Of a stretch of DNA of 64,000 nt, positions 48,363 to 57,471 are shown in pieces. Each line of letters begins with the position of its first letter. Position 1 is the first letter of the stretch. The stretch comes from Sphingobacterium multivorum (lineage in GTDB: Bacteria > Bacteroidota > Bacteroidia > Sphingobacteriales > Sphingobacteriaceae), in NCBI RefSeq assembly GCF_900457465.1, contig NZ_UAUU01000005.1, forward strand, positions 62,001-126,000, given 5' to 3'. The notes under the pieces were generated by a model, which was given only the letters and a program-made list of their open reading frames with translations, ran no database searches and was not told the origin of the DNA. The position numbers and the translations under genes are program-made.

Positions 48363-49211
48363 ATGAAAAAAAACATTCTACTACCGATAGATTTTTCGGC
48401 TCATTCTAATAATGCTGTAGATTACGCAGTGGACCTTGCCCTCGAAAAGGGGTATTCACTTCATCTTTACCACAATTATACTTCAGCTTCTGCAGTATTT
48501 GAGGAGGAAAACAGCCGTAATGAGGCTGATTCTCCAACATTCAAAGCTGATATCCTTATTAAAAATCTGGCAGAATCAATAAAATTAAAACATCCTACGC
48601 TTGAAATAACAACACAATGTGAGCGCGGTATGATTACAGAAACACTACCCGAGCTCGCCACTCCTAATCGATTTGATTTTGTCATCATGGGAACTAAAGG
48701 CATCACCAATGACGACAGCCAGCTAATTGGCAGCACAACCTATGTTATTAGCAAAAAAGCCAAAATACCTGTCTTGGCCATTCCAACTGAAGCATCCTTT
48801 ACTCCTATTGACAAAGTTGGCTTACTGTCTAATTTTAAAGAAGAAGAGGTACAAACCGTACAGGATTTTGTCAACATTATCGGCAAGGATTTTGAATTAA
48901 AATTGATGCATGTTCACTACGATCATTCCTCAGAAAACAGAATCGAAGACAAGCTTGAAGTATGGAAATATAAGATCAAAAAATATATCGGTGTGACCAA
49001 TATTGCTATCGAAGTCGATTCAATACAGGGTGATATTGAGGACCTCGATACCGTTCCGGAAGTCATTAATGAGATGATCCATGAGGAAAAGATCAAAATA
49101 TTATTGGTGACACGATCGAGAAAATCGTTCTTTGAACGTGTCTTCACGCGTTCAGTTGCAAAAGCACTATTTAGTCATCCGTTAGTTCCAATATTTTTCA
49201 CTAAAGCATAA
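48363..49211 (+). CDS. Universal stress protein, tandem Usp domains
   Basis: 282 residues with two Usp domains. The first (1-140) begins KKNILLPIDFSAHSNNAVDYA and contains FVIMGTKGIT, with the downstream LIGSTTYVISKKAKIPVLAI, matching the ATP-type loop G-x2-G-x-S/T only loosely. The second half (150-282) is more divergent and lacks a clear nucleotide loop. No membrane segment. It is 10 bases upstream of a second, similar gene, so the two form an operon of paralogues from a gene duplication. Role: general stress response; the exact one is not readable. Confidence 0.9.
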   Translation: MKKNILLPIDFSAHSNNAVDYAVDLALEKGYSLHLYHNYTSASAVFEEENSRNEADSPTFKADILIKNLAESIKLKHPTLEITTQCERGMITETLPELATPNRFDFVIMGTKGITNDDSQLIGSTTYVISKKAKIPVLAIPTEASFTPIDKVGLLSNFKEEEVQTVQDFVNIIGKDFELKLMHVHYDHSSENRIEDKLEVWKYKIKKYIGVTNIAIEVDSIQGDIEDLDTVPEVINEMIHEEKIKILLVTRSRKSFFERVFTRSVAKALFSHPLVPIFFTKA

Positions 49212-49221
49212 CCTTATAGCC

Positions 49222-50028
49222 ATGTCTAAACTATTAATACCTGTAGATTATTCCGAAAACGCACGAGTTGCCGCATTTTATGCCGCTCAAATCGCAGTGA
49301 CAACAAACGATGAGATTACACTCTTTCATTCGTTCACTTCACATATCAACAAATTTGCAAATGCGAAGCATTTAGTAGACCCTACCGAGGGAGAAGCCCG
49401 CCATCAGATGGAAAAACTTGTAGCTGAACTTCTACAGGAATATCCTTCGCTTAAAATTTCTACCTTATTTGCTAACGGTATTTTAGCGGAAACACTGGAT
49501 AAACAAGAGATAAAAGAGGTCTATCAAACGGTGATTATGGGTACAAAAGGCGTGACTGGACTTGAATCTGTATTGATTGGAAGCAATACATATGATGTCA
49601 TTAAAGAGTCGAAGATCCCTGTTTTAGCCATCCCGAAAAACGCGATAAAATTCAAAAATGATAACATTGCGTTATTGACAAATTTCAAACCCGGTGAACT
49701 TGAGGTCCTCAAACAAGCCATACCATTGTACGGAAAAAACTTCCACTTACAGCTTATCCATATCAATAAAAACGAACTAGAAATCAACATATTAGGTAAA
49801 AAACTTGAAAATTGGATTGAACAGATCATTGCTGAAACCGGTATCGAGGATATTTCCTATATTATCAAGTCGCCAAGTTATTTTGCGGGTTCCCGAGAGA
49901 ATATTGCAAACGGTATTCATACCATTATCCGGGATGAAGATGTCGATGTTATTTTGATTACAAAAAGCAGGAAAACTTTTTTTCAAAACATTTTTACTGA
50001 AAATATTGTTAAGCATCTGGCTTTTTGA
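49222..50028 (+). CDS. Universal stress protein, tandem Usp domains (paralogue)
   Basis: 268 residues with the same layout as the preceding gene. Domain 1 begins SKLLIPVDYSENARVAAFYA and has TVIMGTKGVTG with LIGSNTYDVIKESKIPVLAI. Domain 2 contains NIALLTNFKPGELEVL and ends VDVILITKSRKTFFQNIF, matching ILLVTRSRKSFFERVF of the neighbour. The shared ending in both proteins points to duplication. A T-rich stretch follows the stop near 50045, but no convincing terminator hairpin is seen. Confidence 0.9.
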   Translation: MSKLLIPVDYSENARVAAFYAAQIAVTTNDEITLFHSFTSHINKFANAKHLVDPTEGEARHQMEKLVAELLQEYPSLKISTLFANGILAETLDKQEIKEVYQTVIMGTKGVTGLESVLIGSNTYDVIKESKIPVLAIPKNAIKFKNDNIALLTNFKPGELEVLKQAIPLYGKNFHLQLIHINKNELEINILGKKLENWIEQIIAETGIEDISYIIKSPSYFAGSRENIANGIHTIIRDEDVDVILITKSRKTFFQNIFTENIVKHLAF

Positions 50029-50155
50029 AATTGAGGTGCCAAACTTTTTTGGGCGAGTAGAGTAACCAAATAATTTTTGGCAAATTTATTGCAAGAGTGT
50101 TCAGTGAGTTAATTTAACAACAGTATTATAGTAGATAATTTTACAAACACGCATT

Positions 50156-51505
50156 ATGAAAATTAGCCTTAAAAAATCAGGATTACTTTTTGCGGCAGGA
50201 ATTTTATCCACCGCATCCTTTGCGCAAAGCACAAAAGAAGCATCTATTGAAGGCACAACACCATTAGGCTCGGCAACACAATATAGAACGTGGTCGATCG
50301 GTGTGGGAGCAGGTGTAACGAGCTTGCAAAATATCGCCAAGTTTAACAATGGTGGTTACGATAAACTGGATTGGAATTTGGGTTATAGTGCTTACATCAA
50401 GAAGCAGATCTCCCCATCCTTTGGATTGAAAGCTACTTATTTTGGTGGAAAAACATCAGGCTATGTTAATAGCGATAAACAGACAGGATTTGAAACTAAA
50501 ACACCTTGGTCTGTAGCGTTGTCGGGCGAGTTTTTAGCAGCAAATACCAACTGGAGATTTTTCAACAGCTTTATTAAACCGTACGCATCCATTGGTGTTG
50601 GTGTAATGAACGCCGAGACCGCTGGAATCGCTAACGGGAACAGAGGAGAATATGGTGACTCGTATTCTAAGATTTATGTACCGGCAGATTTTGGTTTTAA
50701 ATTCGCCGTAGCAAAAGGTATCAACTTTGAACTTGGTTACCAATTGAATTGGGCGAACCAACGTTTTGACAACAGAATGGGTACCGATAACCCAGTGGGT
50801 CAACAATACAAAAATGACTTATTCACTTATGCTCACGCAGGCCTAGAATTTGCATTGGGTAATGGTAGCAAACCTGCTTTAAACAATTCTAACCCTGTCG
50901 CAACGCTTGTCAATGACTACACGGTTAAGTACGATGACTTAAAGGCTCAAAATGATGCGTTGAATGCTAAAAATCAAGCGTTACAAGGACAGTTAGATGG
51001 TCTCAACAATGATCTAAAAGATGACGACGGCGATGGTGTGGCTAACAAATACGATAAATGCCCAGGTACACCTTCTGGTGTCCAAGTGGATGGATCGGGT
51101 TGTCCAATTGTCGTTAAAAACGAAACCAAAGTCGTAGAGAAAGTTGTGGTTACAGAAGCAGATAAGAAAGTTGTTGCTGATGCGATCAAAAACTTGGAGT
51201 TTGATTTAGGTAAAGCAACTATTCGCTCCAGCTCTTATGCGACATTGAATAGAGTTGCCGCATTATTGATCGAGAAAAATTTTAGTTTAAAACTCGCAGG
51301 TCACACCGACAATACAGGTTCACGCGAATTAAATATGCGTTTGTCTAAAGAACGTGCAGAAGCGGTAAAAGCATATTTAGTATCTCAGGGTGCTAATGCG
51401 TCGCGTATCGAAGCAACCGGATATGGTCCAGACCAACCAATTGCATCCAATAAAAATGCAGCGGGCCGTCAACAGAATCGCCGTGTTGAATTTACACTTT
51501 ATTAA
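50156..51505 (+). CDS. OmpA-family outer membrane protein (copy 1)
   Basis: 449 residues. The signal peptide ends near TASFAQ. An eight-stranded OmpA-like barrel spans about 25-235 (TQYRTWSIGVGAGVTSLQ, YGDSYSKIYVPADFGFKFA). A coiled segment with NDALNAKNQALQGQL is followed by a calcium-binding thrombospondin-3-like repeat (DDDGDGVANKYDKCPGTP). The C-terminal OmpA domain (about 335-449) has NLEFDLGKATIR, LAGHTDNTGSRELNMRLS and RIEATGYGPDQPIA, which bind peptidoglycan. It likely anchors the outer membrane to the wall. The copy at 51651 is a close paralogue. Confidence 0.94.
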   Translation: MKISLKKSGLLFAAGILSTASFAQSTKEASIEGTTPLGSATQYRTWSIGVGAGVTSLQNIAKFNNGGYDKLDWNLGYSAYIKKQISPSFGLKATYFGGKTSGYVNSDKQTGFETKTPWSVALSGEFLAANTNWRFFNSFIKPYASIGVGVMNAETAGIANGNRGEYGDSYSKIYVPADFGFKFAVAKGINFELGYQLNWANQRFDNRMGTDNPVGQQYKNDLFTYAHAGLEFALGNGSKPALNNSNPVATLVNDYTVKYDDLKAQNDALNAKNQALQGQLDGLNNDLKDDDGDGVANKYDKCPGTPSGVQVDGSGCPIVVKNETKVVEKVVVTEADKKVVADAIKNLEFDLGKATIRSSSYATLNRVAALLIEKNFSLKLAGHTDNTGSRELNMRLSKERAEAVKAYLVSQGANASRIEATGYGPDQPIASNKNAAGRQQNRRVEFTLY

Positions 51506-51523
51506 TAACTAACAAATTACACT

Positions 51524-51561
51524 AATAAAAAGGTGTTTTTAAACAGAAACACCTTTTTATT
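51524..51561 (+). terminator. Terminator of OmpA copy 1
   Basis: Perfect 15-bp inverted repeat (AATAAAAAGGTGTTT / AAACACCTTTTTATT), loop 8 bases, T5 tail. Confidence 0.88.
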
Positions 51562-51616
51562 TACCAAATGTCATATTTCAACTACAAACCTATAGTGAAT
51601 TTAATTTTTAACTTAT

Positions 51617-51624
51617 TACTTTTG
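51617..51624 (+). promoter_or_regulatory. -7 element of OmpA copy 2 promoter
   Basis: TACTTTTG, a full TAnnTTTG match, 27 bases before ATG at 51651. The expected -33 region reads TTTA rather than TTTG. Copy 2 thus has its own promoter. Confidence 0.45.
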
Positions 51625-51650
51625 CATCGGTTTATACAAACACAAATTAT

Positions 51651-52976
51651 ATGAAACTAAAATTACAATTCGTACTCGCGCTTGCATCTGCGGGCTTATT
51701 TGCGAATACAGCAAATGCTCAAAATGCAAAAGCATCATCCATTGAAGGAACAACACCATTTGGACCAGCTACACAATATAGAACATGGTCTATCGGTATT
51801 GGTGCCGGGGTGACAAATCAAACTAACATTGCTGGCTTTAACCGTGCAAACTATGAGGATTTAGCATGGAATTTGGGATATAGTGCTTATATTAAAAAGC
51901 AAATCTCTCCTTCTTTCGGTATTAAAGCGAGTTACTTTGGCGGTAAAACAGGTGGCGCATTTAAAGATGGATCACAATCTTTTGAGGCTAAAACACCATG
52001 GTCTGCTGCATTGTCAGGAGAATTCCAAGCGGCTAATACGAACTGGAGATTCTTCAACAGTTTCATCAAACCTTATGCGTCAATTGGTGTTGGTGTTATG
52101 AACAGCAAAACAACATTGACAACAGGTTCTACTTCTCAAGAAGCCGATGGTATTTCTAAAATATATGTACCATTGGACATGGGTTTCAAATTTGCTGTTG
52201 CCAAAGGAATCAACTTTGAGTTGGGTTATCAGTTAAATTGGGTTAACCAAAACTTTGACGGTATTCGAGGTGGTCAATATAAGAATGACTTGTTTACTTA
52301 CATCCATGGTGGCTTAGAATTTGCACTGGGTAATGGTAGCAAACCTGCTTTGAACAATTCAAATCCTGTCGCGACCTTAGTAAACGACTACACATTGAAA
52401 TACGATGATCTTAAAGCACTAAATGATGCTTTAAATGCTAAAAACCAAGCACTACAAAATCAACTGGACGGACTAAACAGTGACCTGAAAGATGATGATG
52501 GTGATGGTGTAGCTAACAAATATGACAAATGCCCAGGCACACCTTCAGGTGTTCAGGTAGACGGTGCAGGATGTCCAATTGTTGTTAAAAACGAAACAAG
52601 AGTGGTTGAAAAGGTTGTTGTAACAGAGGCTGACCGAAAAGTTGTTGCTGACGCAATCAAAAACTTGGAGTTCGATTTAGGAAAAGCAACCATACGTCCT
52701 ACATCATACGCGACATTAAATAAAGTAGCAGAACTGTTAATCGAGAAAAACTTCAGCTTAAAACTAGCTGGTCACACCGATAATACAGGTTCCCGTGAAT
52801 TGAACATGCGTTTATCAAAAGAACGCGCAGAATCGGTAAAAGCCTATTTAGTATCTCGAGGTGCTAATGCATCGCGTATTGAAGCGACAGGTTATGGTCC
52901 TGACCAACCGATCGCATCAAACAAAACCGCCGATGGTCGTCAACAAAACCGTCGCGTAGAGTTTACGCTTTATTAA
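51651..52976 (+). CDS. OmpA-family outer membrane protein (copy 2)
   Basis: 441 residues, with the same domain order as copy 1: signal peptide ending near ANAQN, barrel to about residue 230, calcium-type repeat DDDGDGVANKYDKCPGTP, OmpA domain with LAGHTDNTGSRELNMRLS. Differences are concentrated in the surface loops of the barrel (for example residues SKTTLTTGSTSQEADG against AETAGIANGNRGEYGD), whereas the periplasmic part is almost identical. This is expected for duplicated porin-like proteins under selection at the cell surface. It has its own promoter and terminator. Confidence 0.94.
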   Translation: MKLKLQFVLALASAGLFANTANAQNAKASSIEGTTPFGPATQYRTWSIGIGAGVTNQTNIAGFNRANYEDLAWNLGYSAYIKKQISPSFGIKASYFGGKTGGAFKDGSQSFEAKTPWSAALSGEFQAANTNWRFFNSFIKPYASIGVGVMNSKTTLTTGSTSQEADGISKIYVPLDMGFKFAVAKGINFELGYQLNWVNQNFDGIRGGQYKNDLFTYIHGGLEFALGNGSKPALNNSNPVATLVNDYTLKYDDLKALNDALNAKNQALQNQLDGLNSDLKDDDGDGVANKYDKCPGTPSGVQVDGAGCPIVVKNETRVVEKVVVTEADRKVVADAIKNLEFDLGKATIRPTSYATLNKVAELLIEKNFSLKLAGHTDNTGSRELNMRLSKERAESVKAYLVSRGANASRIEATGYGPDQPIASNKTADGRQQNRRVEFTLY

Positions 52977-53002
52977 TCGATATTCTTTGATTTATACAAG
53001 CC

Positions 53003-53030
53003 AAAGGCATCACTTCACGGTGATGCCTTT
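53003..53030 (+). terminator. Terminator of OmpA copy 2
   Basis: Stem AAAGGCATCAC / GTGATGCCTTT with a 6-base loop and T6 tail. Confidence 0.9.
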
Positions 53031-53110
53031 TTTATTACTCCTTTTCTTATCGAAATCTTATTCTTTGATAAGGTAAACGTAAAAAGATCCCCCTATTTAA
53101 AGTAATTATA

Positions 53111-53398
53111 TGCCAATTTGATTTCGATGGAGCCTATTCGCTATTAGAAGCAATACAAAATCTTAAATCAAAACAAATAGAGGAATTGATCGTCGATTTA
53201 CGTTATAATCCAGGTGATCAGGTTGCTTTTGCAGCATTTTATACCTAGTTAACAGCAGATTTAAATAGGAATATATTTTTGCACAATATCGGAGAAATAG
53301 TCAAATATATGTTTACGCCAGTGCTCCAACAATCTATCTTTGGCTTTATCGGAATTAAAGAAATCTATAATTTTATGTTGAGCATCCCTTTCAAATAA
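53111..53398 (+). pseudogene. S41 peptidase remnant
   Basis: One frame of the plus strand, interrupted by a TAG codon near 53248, reads FDGAYSLLEAIQNLKS, then IEELIVDLRYNPGDQVAFAA and LTADLNRN before TAA at 53396-53398. The segment VDLRYNPG is the strand before the catalytic region of S41 peptidases. No start, no signal peptide and no catalytic Ser are present, so it is a fragment of a lost gene. The flanking 623-base gap between OmpA copy 2 and the helicase otherwise holds a terminator and the helicase promoter. Confidence 0.55.
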
Positions 53399-53529
53399 GC
53401 TAGGCTGTAAATGGTTTCACATTCAAAATAAAACTTGTTAAAGCGCGCTAAATCTAAGTAACACGACCCAATTTATTATCACTTAGTACAAAAGAATCAG
53501 ATCACCTTAAAAATCAATTGTTTAAATTA

Positions 53530-53560
53530 TTTGTTTATTCCAATATTATTCTTATCTTTG
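53530..53560 (+). promoter_or_regulatory. Consensus Bacteroidota promoter of the DEAD-box helicase gene
   Basis: TTTG at 53530-53533, exactly 19 bases, TATCTTTG at 53553-53560. The leader contains a small hairpin (TAGGCA-ATAG-TGCCTA at 53569-53584) just before ATG at 53601. Confidence 0.75.
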
Positions 53561-53600
53561 CATCGCCTTAGGCAATAGTGCCTATTGTATAAAATATTTC

Positions 53601-55466
53601 ATGAACCCATTTTTAGAACTGGGAATCCGTGAGGAAGTTGTTAATGCCATCTCAGAATTAGGTTTCGAAAAACCTTCTGAAATTCAGGAAAAAGCCATTC
53701 CTGTTTTATTGACTGGTAACGACGATTTTGTCGGATTAGCCCAAACTGGCACAGGAAAGACCGCGGCATTTGGTCTTCCATTATTAGAGCAATTAGACTT
53801 TTCTCAAAAACACCCACAGGCATTAATTCTTTGCCCTACTCGGGAATTATGTTTACAAATCTCAAAAGATTTAGAAAAATTTGCTAAATACGTTGACAAC
53901 GTACATGTTGTTGCTGTATATGGAGGTGCAAATATCTCAGACCAGCTACGTCAAATTAGACGTGGAGTGCAAATTGTAGTAGCGACCCCAGGTCGTATGT
54001 TGGATATCATCGGCAGAAATGCGATTGATTTTTCAAATGTAAAATATGTTGTATTGGATGAAGCGGATGAGATGCTCAATATGGGCTTCAAAGAAGACAT
54101 CAACAACATTTTGTCAGAAACTCCTGACGAGAAAAAAACTTGGTTATTTTCGGCGACAATGCCTGCTGAGGTACGTCGTATCGCAAAGAATTATATGACC
54201 GATCCAGTTGAGCTTACTGTAGGTACAAAAAACACCGGTAATGCCAACATTGAACACCACTATTATTTGATCAAAGCAAAAGATAAATATGCTGCATTCA
54301 AACGTATTGTGGATTCAAACCCTGATATCTTTGGTATCGTATTTTGTCGTACAAAAATCGAAACACAGGATATCGCTGAAGCGTTGATTAAAGATGGTTA
54401 CAACGCTGATTCACTGCATGGCGACTTGTCCCAACAACAACGTGATAAAGTTATGAAACGTTACCGTGACCGTAGTTTACAATTATTGATCGCAACAGAC
54501 GTCGCCGCTCGTGGTATTGATGTAAGTGATGTAACTCACGTTATCAATTTCTCTTTACCTGATGAAACAGAAAACTATACGCACCGTTCTGGCCGTACAG
54601 CCCGTGCAGGTAAAACTGGTATTTCGCTTTCTTTGGTAAACGTAAAAGAGCTAAGCAAAATCCGTCATCTTGAAAAAATCATCGGTAAGCCTTTTGAGAA
54701 AAAACAAGTACCTCAAGGTGCTGAAGTTTGCGAAAAACAATTGTTCTCTATCGTTAAAAAGATTGAAAATGTTGAAGTAAACGATGAACAAATCAGTCCA
54801 TTCTTGCCTGCAATTATGGAAAATTTGGAATCACTTTCAAAAGAAGATATCATCAAAAGATTCGCTTCTCTTGAGTTCAACCGTTTCTTGGATTATTACA
54901 AAAATGCACCTGATTTAAATATCGAAGCGCGTGATGGTGGTCGTGAAGACCGCGGTGATAGACGTGATGGTCGTTCACGTGAAGGTTCAAAAGGCTACAC
55001 GCGTTTATTTATGAACTTAGGTTCAGTAGATGAATTCTCTCGTGGAGACATGTTAGGCTTTATCTGTAACAATGCGAATATTTCAGGAAAATCAATCGGT
55101 AAAATTGATTTGAAAGGTGTGTTCACATTCTTCGAAGTTCAAGATGCAGAAGTAGAAAAAGTATTCCAAGGATTCCAAGGTGTAGATTACAATGGTCGTC
55201 AAGTACGTATCGAAGTATCTGGTGAAGCTAGAGGAGAAGGTCGTAGCGACCGTGGTGGAAGAAGCCGTGGCGGAAGACGTGAAGGTGGATACCGTGGTGG
55301 AGATCGCGGTGGAAGACGTGAAGGTGGATATGGTGGCGGCGAACGCAGCGGAAGACGTGAAGGCGGATTCAGTGGTGAGCGTCGTGATCGTGGTGAGCGT
55401 AGCAGCAATGGCGGTGGCTTCCGTGATTTCTCTGGAAAACGTAAAGAATCAAAAAGCAAATACTAG
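53601..55466 (+). CDS. DEAD-box RNA helicase with RNA-binding and Arg/Gly-rich tail
   Basis: 621 residues. Helicase core: Q motif FEKPSEIQEKAIP, motif I AQTGTGKTA, Ia PTRELCLQ, II VLDEADEML, III SATMP, IV VFCRTK, V DVAARGIDV, VI HRSGRTARAG. A DbpA-type RNA-binding domain follows at about 465-545 (YTRLFMNLGSVDEFSRGDML). The last 75 residues are rich in Arg and Gly, with repeated GGRREGGY-like units, and probably bind RNA non-specifically. CsdA/DeaD-like proteins act in ribosome assembly and cold adaptation. Strong promoter, own terminator. Confidence 0.94.
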   Translation: MNPFLELGIREEVVNAISELGFEKPSEIQEKAIPVLLTGNDDFVGLAQTGTGKTAAFGLPLLEQLDFSQKHPQALILCPTRELCLQISKDLEKFAKYVDNVHVVAVYGGANISDQLRQIRRGVQIVVATPGRMLDIIGRNAIDFSNVKYVVLDEADEMLNMGFKEDINNILSETPDEKKTWLFSATMPAEVRRIAKNYMTDPVELTVGTKNTGNANIEHHYYLIKAKDKYAAFKRIVDSNPDIFGIVFCRTKIETQDIAEALIKDGYNADSLHGDLSQQQRDKVMKRYRDRSLQLLIATDVAARGIDVSDVTHVINFSLPDETENYTHRSGRTARAGKTGISLSLVNVKELSKIRHLEKIIGKPFEKKQVPQGAEVCEKQLFSIVKKIENVEVNDEQISPFLPAIMENLESLSKEDIIKRFASLEFNRFLDYYKNAPDLNIEARDGGREDRGDRRDGRSREGSKGYTRLFMNLGSVDEFSRGDMLGFICNNANISGKSIGKIDLKGVFTFFEVQDAEVEKVFQGFQGVDYNGRQVRIEVSGEARGEGRSDRGGRSRGGRREGGYRGGDRGGRREGGYGGGERSGRREGGFSGERRDRGERSSNGGGFRDFSGKRKESKSKY

Positions 55467-55491
55467 TCATTAGTATTTAAAATAAGAGTTT

Positions 55492-55540
55492 AAAGACTCT
55501 GGTATAAAAGCACGTAGCTTGATTTACCAGAGTCTTTTCT
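55492..55540 (+). terminator. Terminator of the helicase gene
   Basis: Stem AAGACTCTGGTA / TACCAGAGTCTT separated by about 20 bases, followed by a T-rich tail. Confidence 0.75.
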
Positions 55541-55644
55541 TTTATATCCCCTTCTAAAAGTACAGGCACTAATATCTCCTGCCAATATAATAGTCTCTAT
55601 AAAAAAGCTTAAATTAGCTGTATTATACGAACTGGACTTCTAAC

Positions 55645-57411
55645 ATGCCAATAGTAGCAACAAGATTATTTGATTTAGCATACCTGCAATATAATATTGC
55701 TCCGGATTTCCCGATGTTTTCTTTCAAAAAAGGTAACGAATGGGTAAAAGTAAGCAATACTTATTTTATTGAACAGGTCAACGAGACATCTAAAGGTTTG
55801 ATCGCATTAGGCGTTCAGCCGGGAGAGAAAGTAGCATTAATTAGTGAGAACCGCATCGAGTGGAATATCCTTGATTTTGCTATTCAACAAATTGGAGCTG
55901 TAGTAGTCGCCATTTACCCTAATATTTCGACCTTAGATTACACATATATCTTCAATCATGCCGAAATCAGGAAGTGTATTGTCAGTTCAAAGACACTATA
56001 CACAAAGATATTAACGATACAAGATGATTGTCCGCAACTAAATGCTATTTACAGTCTAGACAAAGAGGATGGTCTAAACCATTGGCATGACTTCGTCTCC
56101 AAGGGCGAGATCATTACAGATGAAACGCTAAACCAACTACGTGATGGTATAAAAACCGATACATTAGCGTCCATCATTTACACCTCTGGCACAACAGGAA
56201 ATCCCAAAGGTGTTATGTTGTCTCATAAAAATTTATTGGCAGATACGTTGAGTAGTGAATATTCCTTTCCTGTCGAACGAGGTGATCGTGCCCTCTCCTT
56301 TCTTCCAGTTTGTCATGCCTATGAACGCGTATTCCAATATGTATATATGTACAAAGGTTTGACAATCTTCTTTGCTCAATCGATGGATACGATAGGTGAA
56401 GATTTTAAATCCGTTAAACCGCATATTTTTTCCGCTGTACCTCGTGTATTGGAGAAAGTTTATGAAAAGATTATGGCTACAGGAGAGCAGCTAACAGGAG
56501 TCAAGCGTAAGCTATTCTTCTGGTCCTTGAGCATCGGCGAACAATACAAACTGGAGGGACGTACATGGTGGTATGACCTTCAACTGAACATTGCCCGTAA
56601 ATTAGTTTTTTCAAAATGGCGCGAAGCATTAGGTGGTGACATCAAAGGGATTGCCTCCGGGAGTGCTGCTTTACAGGAAAGATTAATCCGTCTGTATATG
56701 GCAGCAGGAATTCCAATATATGAAGGTTATGGCCTCACTGAGGCGGGACCATGTATCGCTGTAAACTGCTATAAACGAGGCATGAAAATTGGGACTGTAG
56801 GCTTACCGTTAATTCATATCGAAATAAAGCTTGCTGACGATGGAGAAATATTGACTAAAGGCGAGAATAATATGATTGGCTATTATAAAAATCCAGAGGC
56901 AACAGCAGAAGCGATCAAGGATGGCTGGCTTTATACTGGGGACATTGGTCAATGGGTAGACGGTAAATTTCTTAAAATTATAGACCGAAAGAAAGAGATG
57001 TTCAAGACTTCTGGAGGAAAATATATCGTTCCGCAGCAGATCGAATCTAAACTGGTCGAATCTTCATTTATCGAACAGGCTATGGTACTTGGAGAAGGCC
57101 GCAAATTTCCTGCGGCGTTGATTGTTCCCAACTATAATAATCTTCTAGAATGGTCAAGAAGTGCTTTTCCCGCCCTTGCCAATCTTTCTAGGCTAGATTT
57201 TCTAAATAGTCCTGAACTGAAACAGAAAATGAGATCGGAACTCAACCGTATTAATCAAAATTTTGGCAGCTGGGAACAGATCAAGAAGTTCATCATAGTC
57301 CCAGACGAAATGACCGTTGAAACCGGTGAATTGACACCGACTTTAAAAATGAAAAGAAAAGTTATCTTGCAAAAATACGAACAAGAGATTGAAGATATTT
57401 ATCAAAACTAG
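55645..57411 (+). CDS. AMP-dependent long-chain acyl-CoA synthetase
   Basis: 588 residues, adenylate-forming enzyme. P-loop-like motif IIYTSGTTGNPKGVMLSH around residue 180, GYGLTEAGP near 360, TGDIGQWVDGKFLKIIDRKK (hinge Asp and Arg), and the catalytic Lys in the C-terminal domain in ELTPTLKMKRKVI. Length and the KKGNEWVKVS start match long-chain fatty acid-CoA ligases (FadD/FAA type) of Bacteroidota. It activates fatty acids to acyl-CoA at the inner face of the membrane. Single gene between two terminators. Confidence 0.93.
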   Translation: MPIVATRLFDLAYLQYNIAPDFPMFSFKKGNEWVKVSNTYFIEQVNETSKGLIALGVQPGEKVALISENRIEWNILDFAIQQIGAVVVAIYPNISTLDYTYIFNHAEIRKCIVSSKTLYTKILTIQDDCPQLNAIYSLDKEDGLNHWHDFVSKGEIITDETLNQLRDGIKTDTLASIIYTSGTTGNPKGVMLSHKNLLADTLSSEYSFPVERGDRALSFLPVCHAYERVFQYVYMYKGLTIFFAQSMDTIGEDFKSVKPHIFSAVPRVLEKVYEKIMATGEQLTGVKRKLFFWSLSIGEQYKLEGRTWWYDLQLNIARKLVFSKWREALGGDIKGIASGSAALQERLIRLYMAAGIPIYEGYGLTEAGPCIAVNCYKRGMKIGTVGLPLIHIEIKLADDGEILTKGENNMIGYYKNPEATAEAIKDGWLYTGDIGQWVDGKFLKIIDRKKEMFKTSGGKYIVPQQIESKLVESSFIEQAMVLGEGRKFPAALIVPNYNNLLEWSRSAFPALANLSRLDFLNSPELKQKMRSELNRINQNFGSWEQIKKFIIVPDEMTVETGELTPTLKMKRKVILQKYEQEIEDIYQN

Positions 57412-57413
57412 TC

Positions 57414-57452
57414 TACAAAAAAGCCTTTGTCAAAAACAAAGGCTTTTTTGTA
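57414..57452. terminator. Bidirectional terminator between acyl-CoA synthetase and rlmB
   Basis: Perfect 17-bp inverted repeat (TACAAAAAAGCCTTTGT and complement), loop CAAAA, T6 on the plus strand and A6 on the other side. It serves both convergent genes. Confidence 0.9.
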
Positions 57453-57471
57453 ATCAACTAAATTATATTCT

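Noticed and set aside
55199..55459. Minus-strand Pro/Arg-rich open frame
   Set aside because: It is the antisense of the Arg/Gly-rich helicase tail; repeated codons create open antisense frames.
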